Shown here: piece by piece, positions 25,801 to 31,710 of the stretch
How the letters are laid out: the number at the start of each line of letters is the position of its first letter
Numbering within the stretch: the stretch's first letter is position 1
NCBI GenBank assembly: GCA_946811185.2
Contig: OX328109.1
Coordinates: 19,566,255-19,630,254, forward strand
Length of the DNA: 64,000 bases
Source of the DNA: Hippopus hippopus
Lineage: Eukaryota; Mollusca; Bivalvia; Cardiida; Cardiidae
Direction of reading: 5' to 3'
Position numbers and translations under genes: made by a program
Notes under the pieces: model-generated
Databases searched by the model: none
Seen by the model: the letters and a program-made list of their open reading frames with translations, nothing else
Told to the model about the DNA's origin: nothing

Positions 25801-28800
25801 CTATTGAAATGACTATAAGTTTAAAACTATGTGGAGCTAAAGGCTCGTGTTTATACCGTTGGAAAGGTATTGAATAGAGCTATTCAAGCGTATCATCATC
25901 CACGAAATCATTGAAAGCGTTATCGCGCTGTGGTACAATACACATTACATATCGAACAGCCCTCGTAAATCTGTGAAAAAAAGCTACTTTTTCTTTGTAC
26001 ATAACTAGCTTTTAAAATCATTGTGGAAAAAGAAGGCTTTACTTCATTCAACTACTAACTGTTTTTCTTTCATAAAGTTTTCAAGATATTCATGCAAGAT
26101 ATTTCGTATACAAGAGAAAGTTTTCTTTTGTGTCATAAAAAGTTGTGTTAGTTTGTAGTAATATATTGTAATGAGTTACATCATTATGTTGTACCAGCCT
26201 AACCCTTTATCAAACAATAAAATTTTGGATTTATCCAAATAATTATAGAGCTCTTGCAGATGACAAATTAGATGTGTCTCATATGATTGGATTTGTCCTT
26301 AAAAGAGTGGGAAACATCACCAGCATTTTCTCCTTCTTCCACAATGTTTTCCAAAGCCCTCTTCATCAGGTTCATAAAAACATGGGATTGTTCTGTGAAG
26401 GGTAAACTGATACAAAATATCGATTCATCATAAACCCCATTCAAACAAACAAATTCAAAGAGATTAAACCCTTTACTTCACGTTGTTTAGCATAGATCAA
26501 ATGCAACCATACTTCCCCTTTTCCTTCATAAACATATAATTGTGCAGTTTTCTGCCAAGGTATGGATTCTAAAATAAACACTATCTTAATGAGCCAGAGA
26601 AATTGTCCATCATAATACATGTATAACACACATGGGACCTTGTCCCTTTCAAGTTTATTTTGAAAATTGTAATAATCTTGGGTTCATTTGGGTCATAATC
26701 ATATTCTAGGAATGCCCCCCCCCCCCATTTCTGCAGGTTTATTAGATAATTATCTCCCCTTTCTGAATAATTCTTGACTAAACTCAGATTATAGGATCGT
26801 TACCTCCTGTAACAAATTTGGGGCAGTTTATCTAACCCTTTACCAAACAATCTCATGTTTTTAAGGACCCTGAGGAAGAAGGCTTTTAAAAACCAGCATT
26901 TTCTCCATTTCCCACTATGTTTTCTATTCTTTTATAGACTGACAACTTCCATCATTTAAGCAACATCCAATGTGTCGTCTGCAAATGCTTTCAATTTGTG
27001 TCAGCCTAAAATATTATCGCCCAGAAGTTAACACCCAGGGCACTGAATTTATCATAGGACCTTTTCAATTAGGAAAAAAAACCCAACATAATTATTGCTA
27101 TTTCAAGGTTGTTTTAGCAAAAGTGACAAACAGCATAGATCCAATATCCAACCTTTTAACAACCCTTTGAATGAGGCATTTTGAAAACATTGCTGGAAAA
27201 GGAGAAAATGCTGGTAACCAGCATTTTCTCCTTTTCCCAGAATATTTTCTACCCTTACAAAGACAGGTCCCATTTTTTGAGTCATAATACTCATATCTTC
27301 TGCAAGCCAAAGACTTTCGCCCGGCCGGGTAGCTCAGTGGTTGGCGCATCTGACTTGTGACCTGGAGGTCGCGGGCTCGATACCCACTTGCAGCAAACTT
27401 TCTTTGCTGCGATTTTTCGTCTCTCACCTCTGATGCACGTGAGAAAAGTAGTCAGTGGCTTTGGAAAGAAAACTGTGTCAGTGCTGATGTGAGAAAGCCA
27501 GGAAACACACAGGTGCGTCACTGATTGCCATGATATGACCTAAACTGTTAAAATGGCATTAAACTCCAATACAAACAAACAAACCAAAGACTTTCAATTT
27601 GGATGTCTAAACTTTTGTTGTTTGGTAAAGAGTTAAGGCTCAAGCACTTCAAAGGTTAAAAACATGCATATAAAATATGGAATCAACATGCATTAATACC
27701 TATATTGCACAAACATGATTATAGCTGAACTGAAACAAATCATACTTCTGCACATTCTTCATCCCTTCAAGTGAAGACCTGTTTTTTGTGGTCTTTTCAG
27801 AGTCATTTATAACACCTATCAATGCTATCCTGGAGTTTCTTTCACCAGCTTTGCATGGCAGTCTTTCCAAGCCACTTACATACAATTGCTTTCTCTCTTT
27901 TCCATACCTTGCTGAAATAATGTCCAAAGGTACAGAGAGAAATGACTGTTTTTGCAATAACTATCATCAATCCTTGGAAAGAATTTGTGCTAGCTTGGGA
28001 TCTAAACAGAGACCTGTACCGATGGGTTTTAACTGCTGTGCAGTACTGACTGAGCTAACGCGCTTGACTAAAAGCGTTCATTTATAAATGAGCATAAAAT
28101 TCGGATCACAACCACCAAAAGACTAAGTTGTCTGTCAGCCATAGAAAAAGGCTTATCTGATGAGGTCTCAGCTAACATTATGGCTGTTTTTACAGACAGC
28201 GCAGACCAAGATCTGACAGAACCAAATTAACATACTGTGTGATTTGAAATCTACACTAATGTTGTGTGAGCTAGGTTCTCTGACCAAAACTATGTTGAAA
28301 TAGATATTATAATTAAGCTCAATTTGTAAAACTCCCAGGGTTCACAACTTTTTAAACTTATACTCTGCAGCTGTTTCCTACCAAAAACTCACTACATGAA
28401 AACTATATCTGAATTAACCCTTTACCAAACAATCATGTGTTTGCTCAACCCTATGAGAGAAAGCTTTTGAATATATTGAGGAAAAGGAGAAAATGCTGGT
28501 ATCAAGCATAGTAGTCTCCTTTTCCAAAATGTTTTCTATCTTTTATATGAAAAATTCCATTATTTGAGCATTTAATTAGTTATCAGCAATTCTTTTCAAA
28601 TGGACAGGTCTAAAATTTTGCTGTCTGATAAAGAAATCTGATGCTTCAACAACAAAATTCAGGTTCCTTAGGGCATCGTTCCCCATGCTTTATCAAATTT
28701 AGTATAGTTTTCAAAAAAAGTAACATGAACAAATTATAACCTCCTCAGATGTTATGAACTTATCAATGATTAATTTCATGGTGGCTATCTTCAGGCTATT

Positions 28801-31192
28801 CTGTGCATCACTTTTTTGGTTGATTGAATGTACGTGTTAAATGCCATTTCCAAGATTATTTCAGTAAAATCACGGCTACCAGTGCATCTATCCATGCTTT
28901 CCTGGAGTTCATATTGCCAGTTTTTTGCACCATATTCTTCCCAAGCCACTGGCTGCTTTCCCACATTATCATTGAGGAAATGATGATCAGCAGAGAAAGA
29001 GGAATTAAGGTAGTAGACCCCTAATGGTAAACAGCTATTTCCACTATAATATTATCCTACAAAATTTGCTGATTAAAAATGAGTATTATTGTACTACTTT
29101 AACCAAGCCACTTTTTTCCTTTTTTTCCCTCTTAGAATTATCATTTATAAATCTAAAACCACTATATTCTCATTACAAAGGGAGATAATAATTACCTCCC
29201 TTTTCAGGAAACTAACAAAAGTCTCAACAAATAATTTCAAGATAGACATCAAAGGAATTTCTGGTCGGTTACAAATGTGCAAAAGTATTATATCAGTATA
29301 AATCCTTATTTATCAACTAACAAGAAATTTTATTCCATGTTGCACTAGAAGCGTTAGGGGTCTACTACCTTAATCCAATCCTGTCTCAATGATTACCATC
29401 AATCCCTTAAAAGAAATTGGTCTAGAACTTTGAACCAATGCTGTGTGGTCTTCAACAGTTCTGAGTTCTCCGAGATATCAAATTCAGTATAAAAGTGAAA
29501 TTCGGTACTTTTACTGACTTATACTGTTGAGATCTACACAGAATTACACTTAGCCTAAATCTCTTTTTCTGGAATAATTCAGTAAAATACAATGTAATTT
29601 GGTATGACTCAGAATAAAAGTGTAATTCGGTATTTGGTGATATAAACACACCAGTGTGGCGATTTCACCCAGCTACCGAATTATACTGTTTAAGACCACA
29701 CAGAATTACACTTAATTATGTGGAATTGGTGAAATTAACCAGCCAAATTATATTTCCATGTATGTACAACCTATTACAAAGCATAATTCGGTATGTAACT
29801 TTCTCCGAGTTCTCTGAGATACAGAATTTAGTATAAAGGTGTAATTCGGTATGTTTACCGAATTATACTGTTGAGAGCCACACAGAACTACACTTAGTCC
29901 TTTTAGAACTGCTAAGTAAGTGAAATGAAACTTTCAAGCCATTAGCAGAAACTCAATTAACAAAATTACGAAGTTTTTTTTTTTGAAGAGGGGAGGATTA
30001 AATATCTCCTTATCAGATAGTGTACGTCGAAAATCAGACTGCGCGTTCTGTGCAGTCTGATCTTGATCTGCACTGTCAACAACAGGTCCTTGAGTTGCAC
30101 TTATTAGCCTTTTATACAATATAATATCATGATCGATATGATAACTTATACAAAAAAAAAGTTAATCTGTGTTTTTCTGGTCTAGTTCGGTAATATACGT
30201 AATTCGGTATGATTCAGAAGAAAAGTGTAATTCGGTATTTGGAGAAATAAAAACACCGGTACGGCGATTTCATCCAGGTACTGAATTATATTGTTGAACA
30301 TCACATAGAATTACACTTAATAATAAAGATTTCGTGAAATTAACAAGCCAAATTATATTTACATGTATGTACAATGTATTACATAGCTTAATTCGGTATG
30401 TAATTTTCTCTGAGTTCTCCGAGATCTATACCAAATTCAGTATAAAGGTGTAATTCGGTACGGTTTTTTTACCGAATTATACTGTTGAGAGCCACACAGC
30501 ACTACTCTTAACAAGTCTAATTAATCTAATATTTATCTAATAAGTGTTTTGTAGGTATAATTCGGCATTATAAAGTGTAATTCAGTGTAATTCAGTATAT
30601 TAGGTGTAATTCGGTATTTCCATGCACCCCCTTGACCAAAAAGATGATCATGTAGAGACAAAAATGTACTAACAAATTGAAACACTCAAATTGTACAGCT
30701 GGAGGATCAAAGGGTGTGCAATGCAAAACATTCTTGCTTATTGTGGAAAAATCCGGAAATGCTGGAGTACATCTATATTGATTTAAGTTATATGTGAAAA
30801 TATGCAGCAACTCTAAGCAGCTTCTCCATTTGACAGTAGCCAATGATATGATGATTGATGTCATGTCAAGCAAACTTTGCATTTTAAAATCAAAATTGGA
30901 ATACCTACATTGCATGTCTAAAAACGTGTACTTTAACAAGTGTCGCAACATAACAAAGCAAATATTAGAAATTTTCTGCACGGCACTTTTTATTCGAACA
31001 GACTCATTCACAAACAGTTATAGAAACATTGCCAATTCTGAATTATTTATGTTCATTTGGTAATCAATAGAATACAGCTGCTAAATCAAATCTAAAGAAT
31101 CCTACCTCTTTCTTGACAGCTCGAAGAAGAGTCTGTCGAGTGTCGGAGTCCGGAATGGACATAGATCGCTTTGATAACAGACCTGCCGACAT
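1724..31192 (-). CDS. SGSM: SGSM1/2-like small G protein signaling modulator, N-terminal part (RUN domain), six exons, runs off left edge
   Basis: Joined minus-strand exons 31192-31106, 9775-9700, 9285-9120, 4264-4127, 2742-2675 and 1887-1724 give 699 nt, 233 codons, open throughout with GT-AG junctions and matching phases. The product starts [14 protein letters not shown] and carries the family blocks [52 protein letters not shown] and [17 protein letters not shown]. These form the RUN domain that opens SGSM1 and SGSM2. SGSM3 has its TBC domain first, so SGSM1/2 is the better class. In the family the RUN half binds Rap/Rab GTPases and a C-terminal TBC domain acts as a Rab GAP; that half lies left of position 1. 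Intron 1 is 21.3 kb and filled with transposons. The gene is divergent from VPS33A. Assignment rests on recalled family sequence, not a search. Confidence 0.9.
1888..2674. other. SGSM intron 5, nothing recognised
   Basis: No repeat family member and no further exon seen. Confidence 0.5.
2675..2742 (-). CDS. SGSM: SGSM exon 5
   Basis: 68 nt after acceptor tgttttcag, donor gtaaat. Encodes (S)[19 protein letters not shown] and SLL. The [15 protein letters not shown] block spans this junction. Confidence 0.93.
2810..2874. mobile_element. Hairpin MITE core, CAATTGCTTG subtype
   Basis: A 65-bp palindrome, AAAGCATTGTGAGAAAAGGA followed by GCAATTGCTTGTAACAAGCA and the inverse, with one mismatch. 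No outer arms are recognisable. It starts 68 bp upstream of SGSM exon 5. Confidence 0.6.
2877..4126. other. SGSM intron 4, nothing recognised
   Basis: The open stretch 3601-3885 has no start context, homology or splice support. No repeat family seen. Confidence 0.45.
4127..4264 (-). CDS. SGSM: SGSM exon 4
   Basis: 138 nt after acceptor cttaatag, donor gtaaga. Encodes a variable basic linker ([15 protein letters not shown]) and then [20 protein letters not shown] and DHLVQNN. Phase 1 in and two bases out agree with its neighbours. A hairpin MITE lies 50 bp upstream of the acceptor. Confidence 0.88.
4315..4539 (-). mobile_element. TTAA hairpin MITE copy
   Basis: TTAA at 4315; B arm with AAGCATTTGCAGATGA, a diverged core, then an A arm. 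It lies 50 bp from SGSM exon 4. Confidence 0.7.
4881..4996 (+). mobile_element. TTAA hairpin MITE, internally deleted
   Basis: A scrap of A arm (CCTTTGAAAACATTT) is joined directly to the B arm, ending TCTGGTAAAGAG. The whole palindrome is missing, as expected if the hairpin was excised or skipped. Confidence 0.6.
4997..5880. other. SGSM intron 3, mostly unrecognised
   Basis: A weak A-arm-like scrap occurs at 5401-5450. Purine/G-rich runs occur at 5503-5600. Nothing else stands out. Confidence 0.4.
5881..5930. mobile_element. AGATCAAGATCAGACTGC-family fragment
   Basis: Contains AAAGATCAGAATACAGTCTG and ATCTTGATCCACACTG, the two halves of the family palindrome. Confidence 0.45.
6424..6542 (-). 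mobile_element. TTAA hairpin MITE, truncated
   Basis: Starts in the B arm (GACAGGATAGAAAACAATG), has a shortened core, and ends TCTGGTAAAGGTTTAA. Confidence 0.55.
6566..6773 (+). mobile_element. TTAA hairpin MITE copy
   Basis: TTAA at both ends (6566, 6770). Part of the left core arm is lost; the B arm is complete. Confidence 0.75.
6842..7062 (-). mobile_element. TTAA hairpin MITE copy
   Basis: Nearly full length, good core. Ends TGTGGTAAAGAGTTAA; the left TTAA has decayed to TTGA. Confidence 0.8.
7085..7349 (+). mobile_element. GCCATGCTCTGTG-family MITE copy (family 2)
   Basis: Both ends are inverted copies of a ~35-bp terminus (GCCATG..TGTGAAAAGGGGGC; GCCAGAGCATGGC). An inner palindrome built on CAGCCTGTGCA lies near the left end. 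About 265 bp, non-coding. Confidence 0.75.
7374..7512 (-). mobile_element. TTAA hairpin MITE, truncated
   Basis: Starts AATGTGGCTCAAATGATGG. The core is diverged and the A arm is degraded. Confidence 0.55.
7843..8080 (-). mobile_element. Family 2 MITE copy
   Basis: Inverted termini GCCATGCTGTGGCAAAG and CACAGAGCATGGC. The inner CAGGTCGGCCTGCACAGACT palindrome lies near the right end. Confidence 0.75.
8278..8480 (-). mobile_element. TTAA hairpin MITE copy
   Basis: TTAA at 8278; B arm shortened; the core carries a small duplication of its centre (TTGATTACCAGTTGATTACT). Confidence 0.65.
8543..8754 (+). mobile_element. TTAA hairpin MITE copy
   Basis: Clean TTAA at both ends (8543 and 8751), ends CCCTTTCCAACACAATCC and TGTGGTAAAGAG; well-preserved core. 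Confidence 0.82.
8835..9090 (+). mobile_element. tRNA-derived SINE
   Basis: The head GGCCTGGTAGCTCAGTGGTT resembles a tRNA with an A box; the degraded B box is GGATTCAATATCC. The body contains CTCTCACGTCTGATGCATGT and the tail ATTACAAACAAAC. It ends 30 bp from SGSM exon 3. Confidence 0.78.
9120..9285 (-). CDS. SGSM: SGSM exon 3
   Basis: 166 nt after acceptor ttttgcag, donor gtaaga. Encodes (G)[18 protein letters not shown] and on to NNDPS plus two bases. It contains the RUN signature ACLLHGL. A SINE ends about 30 bp beyond the donor. Confidence 0.93.
9700..9775 (-). CDS. SGSM: SGSM exon 2
   Basis: 76 nt after acceptor tgtttcag, donor gtaagt. Encodes [20 protein letters not shown] and ITSLC plus one base. 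This is the start of the RUN domain and is strongly conserved. Confidence 0.92.
9776..10330. other. SGSM intron 1, little recognised
   Basis: A weak B-arm scrap lies at 9873-9917 (ATGCTTTCAATATGGACGAT). Otherwise nothing. Confidence 0.4.
10331..10504 (+). mobile_element. TTAA hairpin MITE copy, decayed
   Basis: A arm from GTTTTGACAACCCTAAAG, weak core, ends CTGGTAGAGGGTTAA. Confidence 0.6.
10613..10810 (+). mobile_element. Family 2 MITE, right end missing
   Basis: Starts CCTTGCTCTGTGAAAGAGGG. The inner palindrome is intact. The sequence stops after GACTTGCTTGGTAATATC. Confidence 0.65.
11148..11179 (+). other. G-quadruplex-forming motif
   Basis: Four G runs of 7, 6, 4 and 4 are separated by AAAA, AA and TGTGT. 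This fits the G3+N1-7 rule. It lies on the template strand of SGSM intron 1. Confidence 0.6.
11619..11930. mobile_element. Short element with GGACACACGGATGG array and GGGGGTATAA end
   Basis: Left end TAATACCCACGCC and right end GCGGGGGTATAA are roughly inverted. A CACGGATGGACACATGGACA array sits near the right end. It resembles the element at 42327-42913. Confidence 0.5.
12377..12604 (-). mobile_element. TTAA hairpin MITE copy
   Basis: Full length, 228 bp. Ends TTACCCTTTACCATATGACA and TGTGGTAAAGGGTTAA. Confidence 0.82.
12605..13086. other. SGSM intron 1, nothing recognised
   Basis: No repeat family or exon-like sequence seen. Confidence 0.45.
13087..13267 (-). mobile_element. TTAA hairpin MITE, core deleted
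   Basis: B arm (CCCTTTACCAGATGACAAAA) and A arm are present; the palindrome is almost gone. Confidence 0.65.
13456..13708 (+). mobile_element. TTAA hairpin MITE copy
   Basis: TTAA at 13456 and 13705. The core is diverged. The B arm carries a T-rich insertion in the TCTGCAAA..TGCTTTCAA box. Confidence 0.7.
13709..14331. other. SGSM intron 1, nothing recognised
   Basis: AT-rich; no repeat family seen. Confidence 0.45.
14332..14431 (+). mobile_element. TTAA hairpin MITE, left half (interrupted by Harbinger-like element)
   Basis: A arm and left core arm through GCTGGTAACCAG. The other half resumes at 19933. Together they form one copy split exactly in the hairpin centre. Confidence 0.82.
14606..14836 (+). 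pseudogene. Remnant of a Harbinger-element gene, 5' part
   Basis: ATG in an AAAATGGCGGCC context gives [20 protein letters not shown] and stops at 14690. After a frame change the sequence reads [20 protein letters not shown] and on to a stop near 14836. The [11 protein letters not shown] stretch resembles the opening of HARBI1-type transposases, but no DDE region was found, so the identity is tentative. Confidence 0.4.
14868..14935 (-). mobile_element. TTAA hairpin MITE, A-arm end only
   Basis: From AAAATGTTTTCATAAGCC to TGTGGTGAAGGGTTAA, inside the Harbinger-like element. Confidence 0.6.
14962..15028. mobile_element. Hairpin MITE core only
   Basis: GAAAACATTGTGACAGG and its inverse CCTTTGTCACAATGTTTTC enclose a diverged centre. 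Confidence 0.5.
15029..15691. other. Interior of Harbinger-like element, nothing recognised
   Basis: AT-rich; no transposase motif seen on either strand. Confidence 0.4.
15692..15855. mobile_element. TTAA hairpin MITE, B arm facing B arm, core lost
   Basis: AAAGCATTTGCAGGTGACAA at left and an inverted TCTGCAAATTAATTCAATTT at right. Both sides are B-type, so it is a symmetric variant. Confidence 0.5.
16302..16540 (+). mobile_element. Family 2 MITE, right tip lost
   Basis: Left end CCATGCTGTCTGAAAAGGGG; inner palindrome around CAGTCCGTGCAGGCTGACC. The right end merges into the next MITE. Confidence 0.7.
16541..16762 (+). mobile_element. TTAA hairpin MITE copy
   Basis: Starts TAATCCTTCACCAAACAATG, ends GGGAAAGGGTTT. 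The core has a shortened, diverged centre (CCACTTGTAACAATTAAC). Confidence 0.65.
16763..17423. other. Interior of Harbinger-like element, nothing recognised
   Basis: No coding or repeat signal recognised. Confidence 0.4.
17424..17645 (-). mobile_element. TTAA hairpin MITE copy
   Basis: Starts TAACTCTTTACTATATGAC; good core; ends GTGCTAAAGGGTTAA. Confidence 0.75.
17681..17731. mobile_element. Hairpin core fragment, CAATTGCTTG-like subtype
   Basis: AAAGGAGCAACATACAATG and CAAAGCAACTGCTCCTTTTC face each other. Confidence 0.4.
18066..18259 (+). mobile_element. TTAA hairpin MITE, left end lost
   Basis: Starts GGCACAACCCTGAAGG; ends TCATCTGATACAGAGTTGA. Confidence 0.65.
18263..18699 (+). mobile_element. 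TTAA hairpin MITE copy split by a SINE
   Basis: TTAA at 18263; A arm and core are good. The B arm is interrupted at 18423-18629 and ends TTTGGTAAAGGGTTGA. Confidence 0.75.
18423..18629 (-). mobile_element. tRNA-derived SINE with 8-bp target duplication
   Basis: Flanked by CACATTTA (18415-18422 and 18630-18637), a piece of the host MITE B arm. Minus-strand head GTAGCTTGGTGGTAAAGCG is followed by B box GGTTCGATCC. Confidence 0.75.
18786..18955 (+). mobile_element. SINE body fragment
   Basis: Shares AAAGCAGCCAGTGGCTTGG and GAATAAGTGCACTG with the SINE at 49203. The tRNA-like head is missing. Confidence 0.55.
19103..19361 (-). mobile_element. Family 2 MITE copy
   Basis: Ends TCATGATCTGGCAAAGGGGG and TTTACAGAGCATCGT; internal GGATCCATAAAAATCG segment as in other copies. 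Confidence 0.7.
19933..20067 (+). mobile_element. TTAA hairpin MITE, right half of the copy split by the Harbinger-like element
   Basis: Begins CAGCATTTCTCCTTCTTTC, the right core arm, and ends ATCGGTAAAGGCTAA. It pairs with 14332-14431. Confidence 0.8.
20161..20389 (+). mobile_element. TTAA hairpin MITE, model copy
   Basis: This 229-bp copy shows the family layout. TTAA is present at both ends. The A arm reads CTCTTCACCACACAATCC and ends ..AGAAAACATTG. The central palindrome consists of GTGGGAAAAGGAGAAAATGC, a TGGTAACCA centre, and the inverse. The B arm holds TTTGTTGTCTGCAGATGC and ends TTTGGTAAAGAGTTAA. The two termini match at about 16 of 20 positions (TTAACYCTTTACCAMACRA). TTAA targets with a CCC-type end are the hallmark of piggyBac superfamily elements. 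No coding capacity is present, so it is non-autonomous. Confidence 0.85.
20415..20469 (-). mobile_element. TTAA hairpin MITE, A-arm scrap
   Basis: TTCCAAAAGCCTTCTATCTC through GGCTGGTAAAAAGTTA. Confidence 0.4.
20479..20707 (+). mobile_element. TTAA hairpin MITE copy
   Basis: About 229 bp; good core; ends TTTGGTAAAGAGTTAA. Confidence 0.8.
20826..20913. mobile_element. AGATCAAGATCAGACTGC-family copy
   Basis: GATCAGACTGCACC, then CCCTAGTCTGATTTTGGATC and TACACTAATGTTTTGTGAG. Confidence 0.5.
20914..21396. other. SGSM intron 1, nothing recognised
   Basis: The open stretch 21106-21354 has no recognisable domain and no exon support. Confidence 0.4.
21397..21615 (+). mobile_element. TTAA hairpin MITE copy
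   Basis: Good core with GAAAATGCTGCTAACCAGC; B arm decayed; ends GATAAAAAGTTAA. Confidence 0.72.
21960..22046. repeat. 87-bp near-perfect palindrome
   Basis: Two identical inverted 34-bp arms (21960-21993, 22013-22046; left arm begins AAATGAAAATGTATATG) flank a 19-bp centre that is itself almost self-complementary (AAAACATTTAATGTTTT). It is unrelated to the MITE families seen here. Confidence 0.85.
22070..22225 (-). mobile_element. TTAA hairpin MITE, decayed
   Basis: AATGAAAGCATTTGCAGCC through GAGTCGTAAAAACAACC; the core is partly lost. Confidence 0.55.
22229..22447 (+). mobile_element. TTAA hairpin MITE copy with covarying core
   Basis: The core arms read AACGTTGTGGGGAAAAGG and TTTTTCCCACAACGTT. 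Both carry the same change from the usual AACATTG. Ends CATATGGTAAAGCGTTCA. Confidence 0.75.
22559..22757. repeat. ~30-bp tandem repeat, about 7 units
   Basis: Units resemble TTTCATGTGCTAGCTTTTGG followed by ACTAGTCAA. The spacing is irregular because of small deletions. Confidence 0.75.
22882..23110 (-). mobile_element. TTAA hairpin MITE, first of three abutting copies
   Basis: TTAA at 22882. The core has GAAGAAAATG matched by TTTCTTCTTTT on the other arm. It shares its right TTTA with the next copy. Confidence 0.82.
23107..23333 (+). mobile_element. TTAA hairpin MITE, second of three abutting copies
   Basis: Begins TTTACCCTTTACCACGCAAT; ends TAATAAAGGGTTAA, that TTAA also starting the next copy. 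Confidence 0.82.
23330..23557 (-). mobile_element. TTAA hairpin MITE, third of three abutting copies
   Basis: Begins TTAACTCTTTACCAAATAAC; ends TGTGGTAAAGGATTAA. Confidence 0.82.
23751..23977 (+). mobile_element. TTAA hairpin MITE copy
   Basis: TTAA at both ends (23751, 23974), 227 bp, well-preserved core. Confidence 0.85.
24096..25135 (-). pseudogene. mariner transposase (D,D34D), broken by one in-frame stop
   Basis: Minus-strand frame with a helix-turn-helix region ([31 protein letters not shown]), then [12 protein letters not shown] (first catalytic Asp), HDNAPSH (second) and [13 protein letters not shown] (third). 34 residues separate the last two aspartates, the mariner spacing. A single TGA at 24477-24479 interrupts [14 protein letters not shown] with the frame unchanged on both sides. 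No methionine was found in frame upstream of GEVYGSDK back to a TAA, so the N-terminus is also damaged. In the family the enzyme cuts and pastes at TA. This copy is probably inactive. Confidence 0.9.
25174..25687. mobile_element. TTTTAGCTC element nested in the mariner
   Basis: Ends TTTTAGCTCACTG and CCAGTGGAGCTAAAA are inverted. A GGACGGACGAACGGACGG then CGCACGCACG array lies inside the right end, next to TTCGGCCAGTGG. The interior is non-coding and contains imperfect repeats of an AGGAACATTCCTG segment. It sits outside the transposase frame. Confidence 0.7.
26200..26405 (-). mobile_element. TTAA hairpin MITE, core shortened
   Basis: CTAACCCTTTATCAAACAAT at left; left core arm deleted; ends TCTGTGAAGGGTAAA. 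Confidence 0.65.
26405..26830. other. SGSM intron 1, nothing recognised
   Basis: A run of about 13 C residues begins near 26706. No other signal. Confidence 0.45.
26831..27031 (+). mobile_element. TTAA hairpin MITE, left core arm deleted
   Basis: CTAACCCTTTACCAAACAAT; only the right core arm remains; ends CCAGAAGTTAA. Confidence 0.65.
27148..27636 (+). mobile_element. TTAA hairpin MITE split by a SINE
   Basis: A arm and core are excellent. The B arm is interrupted at 27319-27583, resumes TTTCAATTTGGATGTC and ends TTTGGTAAAGAGTTAA. Confidence 0.8.
27319..27583 (+). mobile_element. tRNA-derived SINE, full length, 12-bp target duplication
   Basis: Flanked by CCAAAGACTTTC (27307-27318 and 27584-27595). 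Head GGGTAGCTCAGTGGTTGGCG (A box), B box GGGCTCGATACCC, body CTCTCACCTCTGATGCACGT, 3' tail ATACAAACAAACAAA. Confidence 0.88.
27796..28070 (-). mobile_element. tRNA-derived SINE
   Basis: Minus-strand head GTTAGCTCAGTCAGTACTG near 28060; body shares the CTTTCCAAGGATTGATGATAG block with the SINE at 49203. Confidence 0.62.
28190..28270. mobile_element. AGATCAAGATCAGACTGC-family copy, decayed
   Basis: CAGACCAAGATCTGACAG and GAAATCTACACTAATG; the centre is diverged. Confidence 0.4.
28414..28636 (+). mobile_element. TTAA hairpin MITE copy
   Basis: TTAACCCTTTACCAAACAAT at left; core centre altered (TGGTATCAAGCATAGTAG); ends CTGATAAAGAAAT. Confidence 0.68.
28838..29000 (-). mobile_element. SINE body fragment, headless
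   Basis: AGTGCATCTATCCATGCTTT and CCAAGCCACTGGCTGCTTTC are the inverse of the SINE body. Confidence 0.55.
29452..30620. repeat. TAATTCGGTA repeat cluster with a ~265-bp direct repeat
   Basis: GTGTAATTCGGTA and its inverse TACCGAATTATACTG recur about 15 times. Two long blocks, 29630-29896 and 30228-30497, are direct copies with small differences. The unit TACCGAATTATACTGTTGAG then AGCCACACAGA recurs. No coding capacity seen. Confidence 0.78.
30025..30085. mobile_element. AGATCAAGATCAGACTGC-family copy
   Basis: AAATCAGACTGCGCGTTCTG then TGCAGTCTGATCTTGATCTG, palindromic. It lies between the two blocks of the TAATTCGGTA cluster. Confidence 0.55.
31106..31192 (-). CDS. SGSM: SGSM exon 1 (start codon)
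   Basis: 29 codons, M1 to E29, ending ..AVKKE before the donor gtagga. Ten A residues directly precede the ATG. An upstream ATG at 31206 is out of frame. Ending in phase 0 matches exon 2, which continues VKQIMEEA as in vertebrate SGSM proteins; this fixes the start. Confidence 0.88.
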
Positions 31193-31710
31193 TTTTTTTT
31201 TTGCATCAATTTATTTAAAATCCCACACAAACCCACTGCTCTCCACCAAACCCCATCACCATCTGCAACTCTGGCGAAGCACGCAGAAAAACGCTTAATA
31301 GAAACATTGCGCATGAAGAAAGTAGAACTAAAACTAAAGGAAACAGAAGTCATTAAAAAAAACCGCCTTGGGTCTGATGAATTATTTAAAATCAGCCTTT
31401 AAATGAAAAAAAAAATGAATTTTAAAAAAGAGAATAGTTTGTATCAAAAGGTGTAGGATAAAAGTTGCATTCGAAAGCCAATTATTGAATGGGGCACAAT
31501 TCAAAACGTTTAATATTTTTGTCGAAGTATTTAGGAGTGGAAAGCTCTTTCAAGAACATAAAAGGATCTTTAAGTATTTTACCATTTTCTTATACCAAAT
31601 CAATTGTTTTTGTATACTTAAGAACTTTGGCTGAACCAGCAAAATTAATTTTCTGTAATGACAGATAACATATTGTATGAGATTACCCCTCAAGTGACAC
31701 AGCCTCCAAG
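31193..31710. promoter_or_regulatory. Divergent intergenic region, probable bidirectional promoter of SGSM and VPS33A
   Basis: Only 518 bp separate the two start codons, so both 5' UTRs and promoters must lie here or overlap the first exons. I see no TATA box or CpG-rich core. The stretch is AT-rich, with an 11-T run at the SGSM start. Transcription start sites cannot be placed from sequence alone. Confidence 0.6.

Larger units (their letters stand above)
24023..25975 (-). mobile_element. mariner transposon, nearly complete, TA target duplication
   Basis: Inverted ends start CGAGGGYTGTTCGATATGTA and match over about 32 bp with one difference. Each is flanked by TA (24021-24022, 25976-25977). 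A mariner transposase reading frame runs on the minus strand. The element is 1953 bp, of which 514 bp (25174-25687) is a nested insertion. Without it the size is about 1.44 kb, close to typical mariners. Confidence 0.9.

Noticed and set aside
27322..27394. tRNA gene
   Set aside because: It is the head of a SINE with a 12-bp target duplication, not a stand-alone tRNA.
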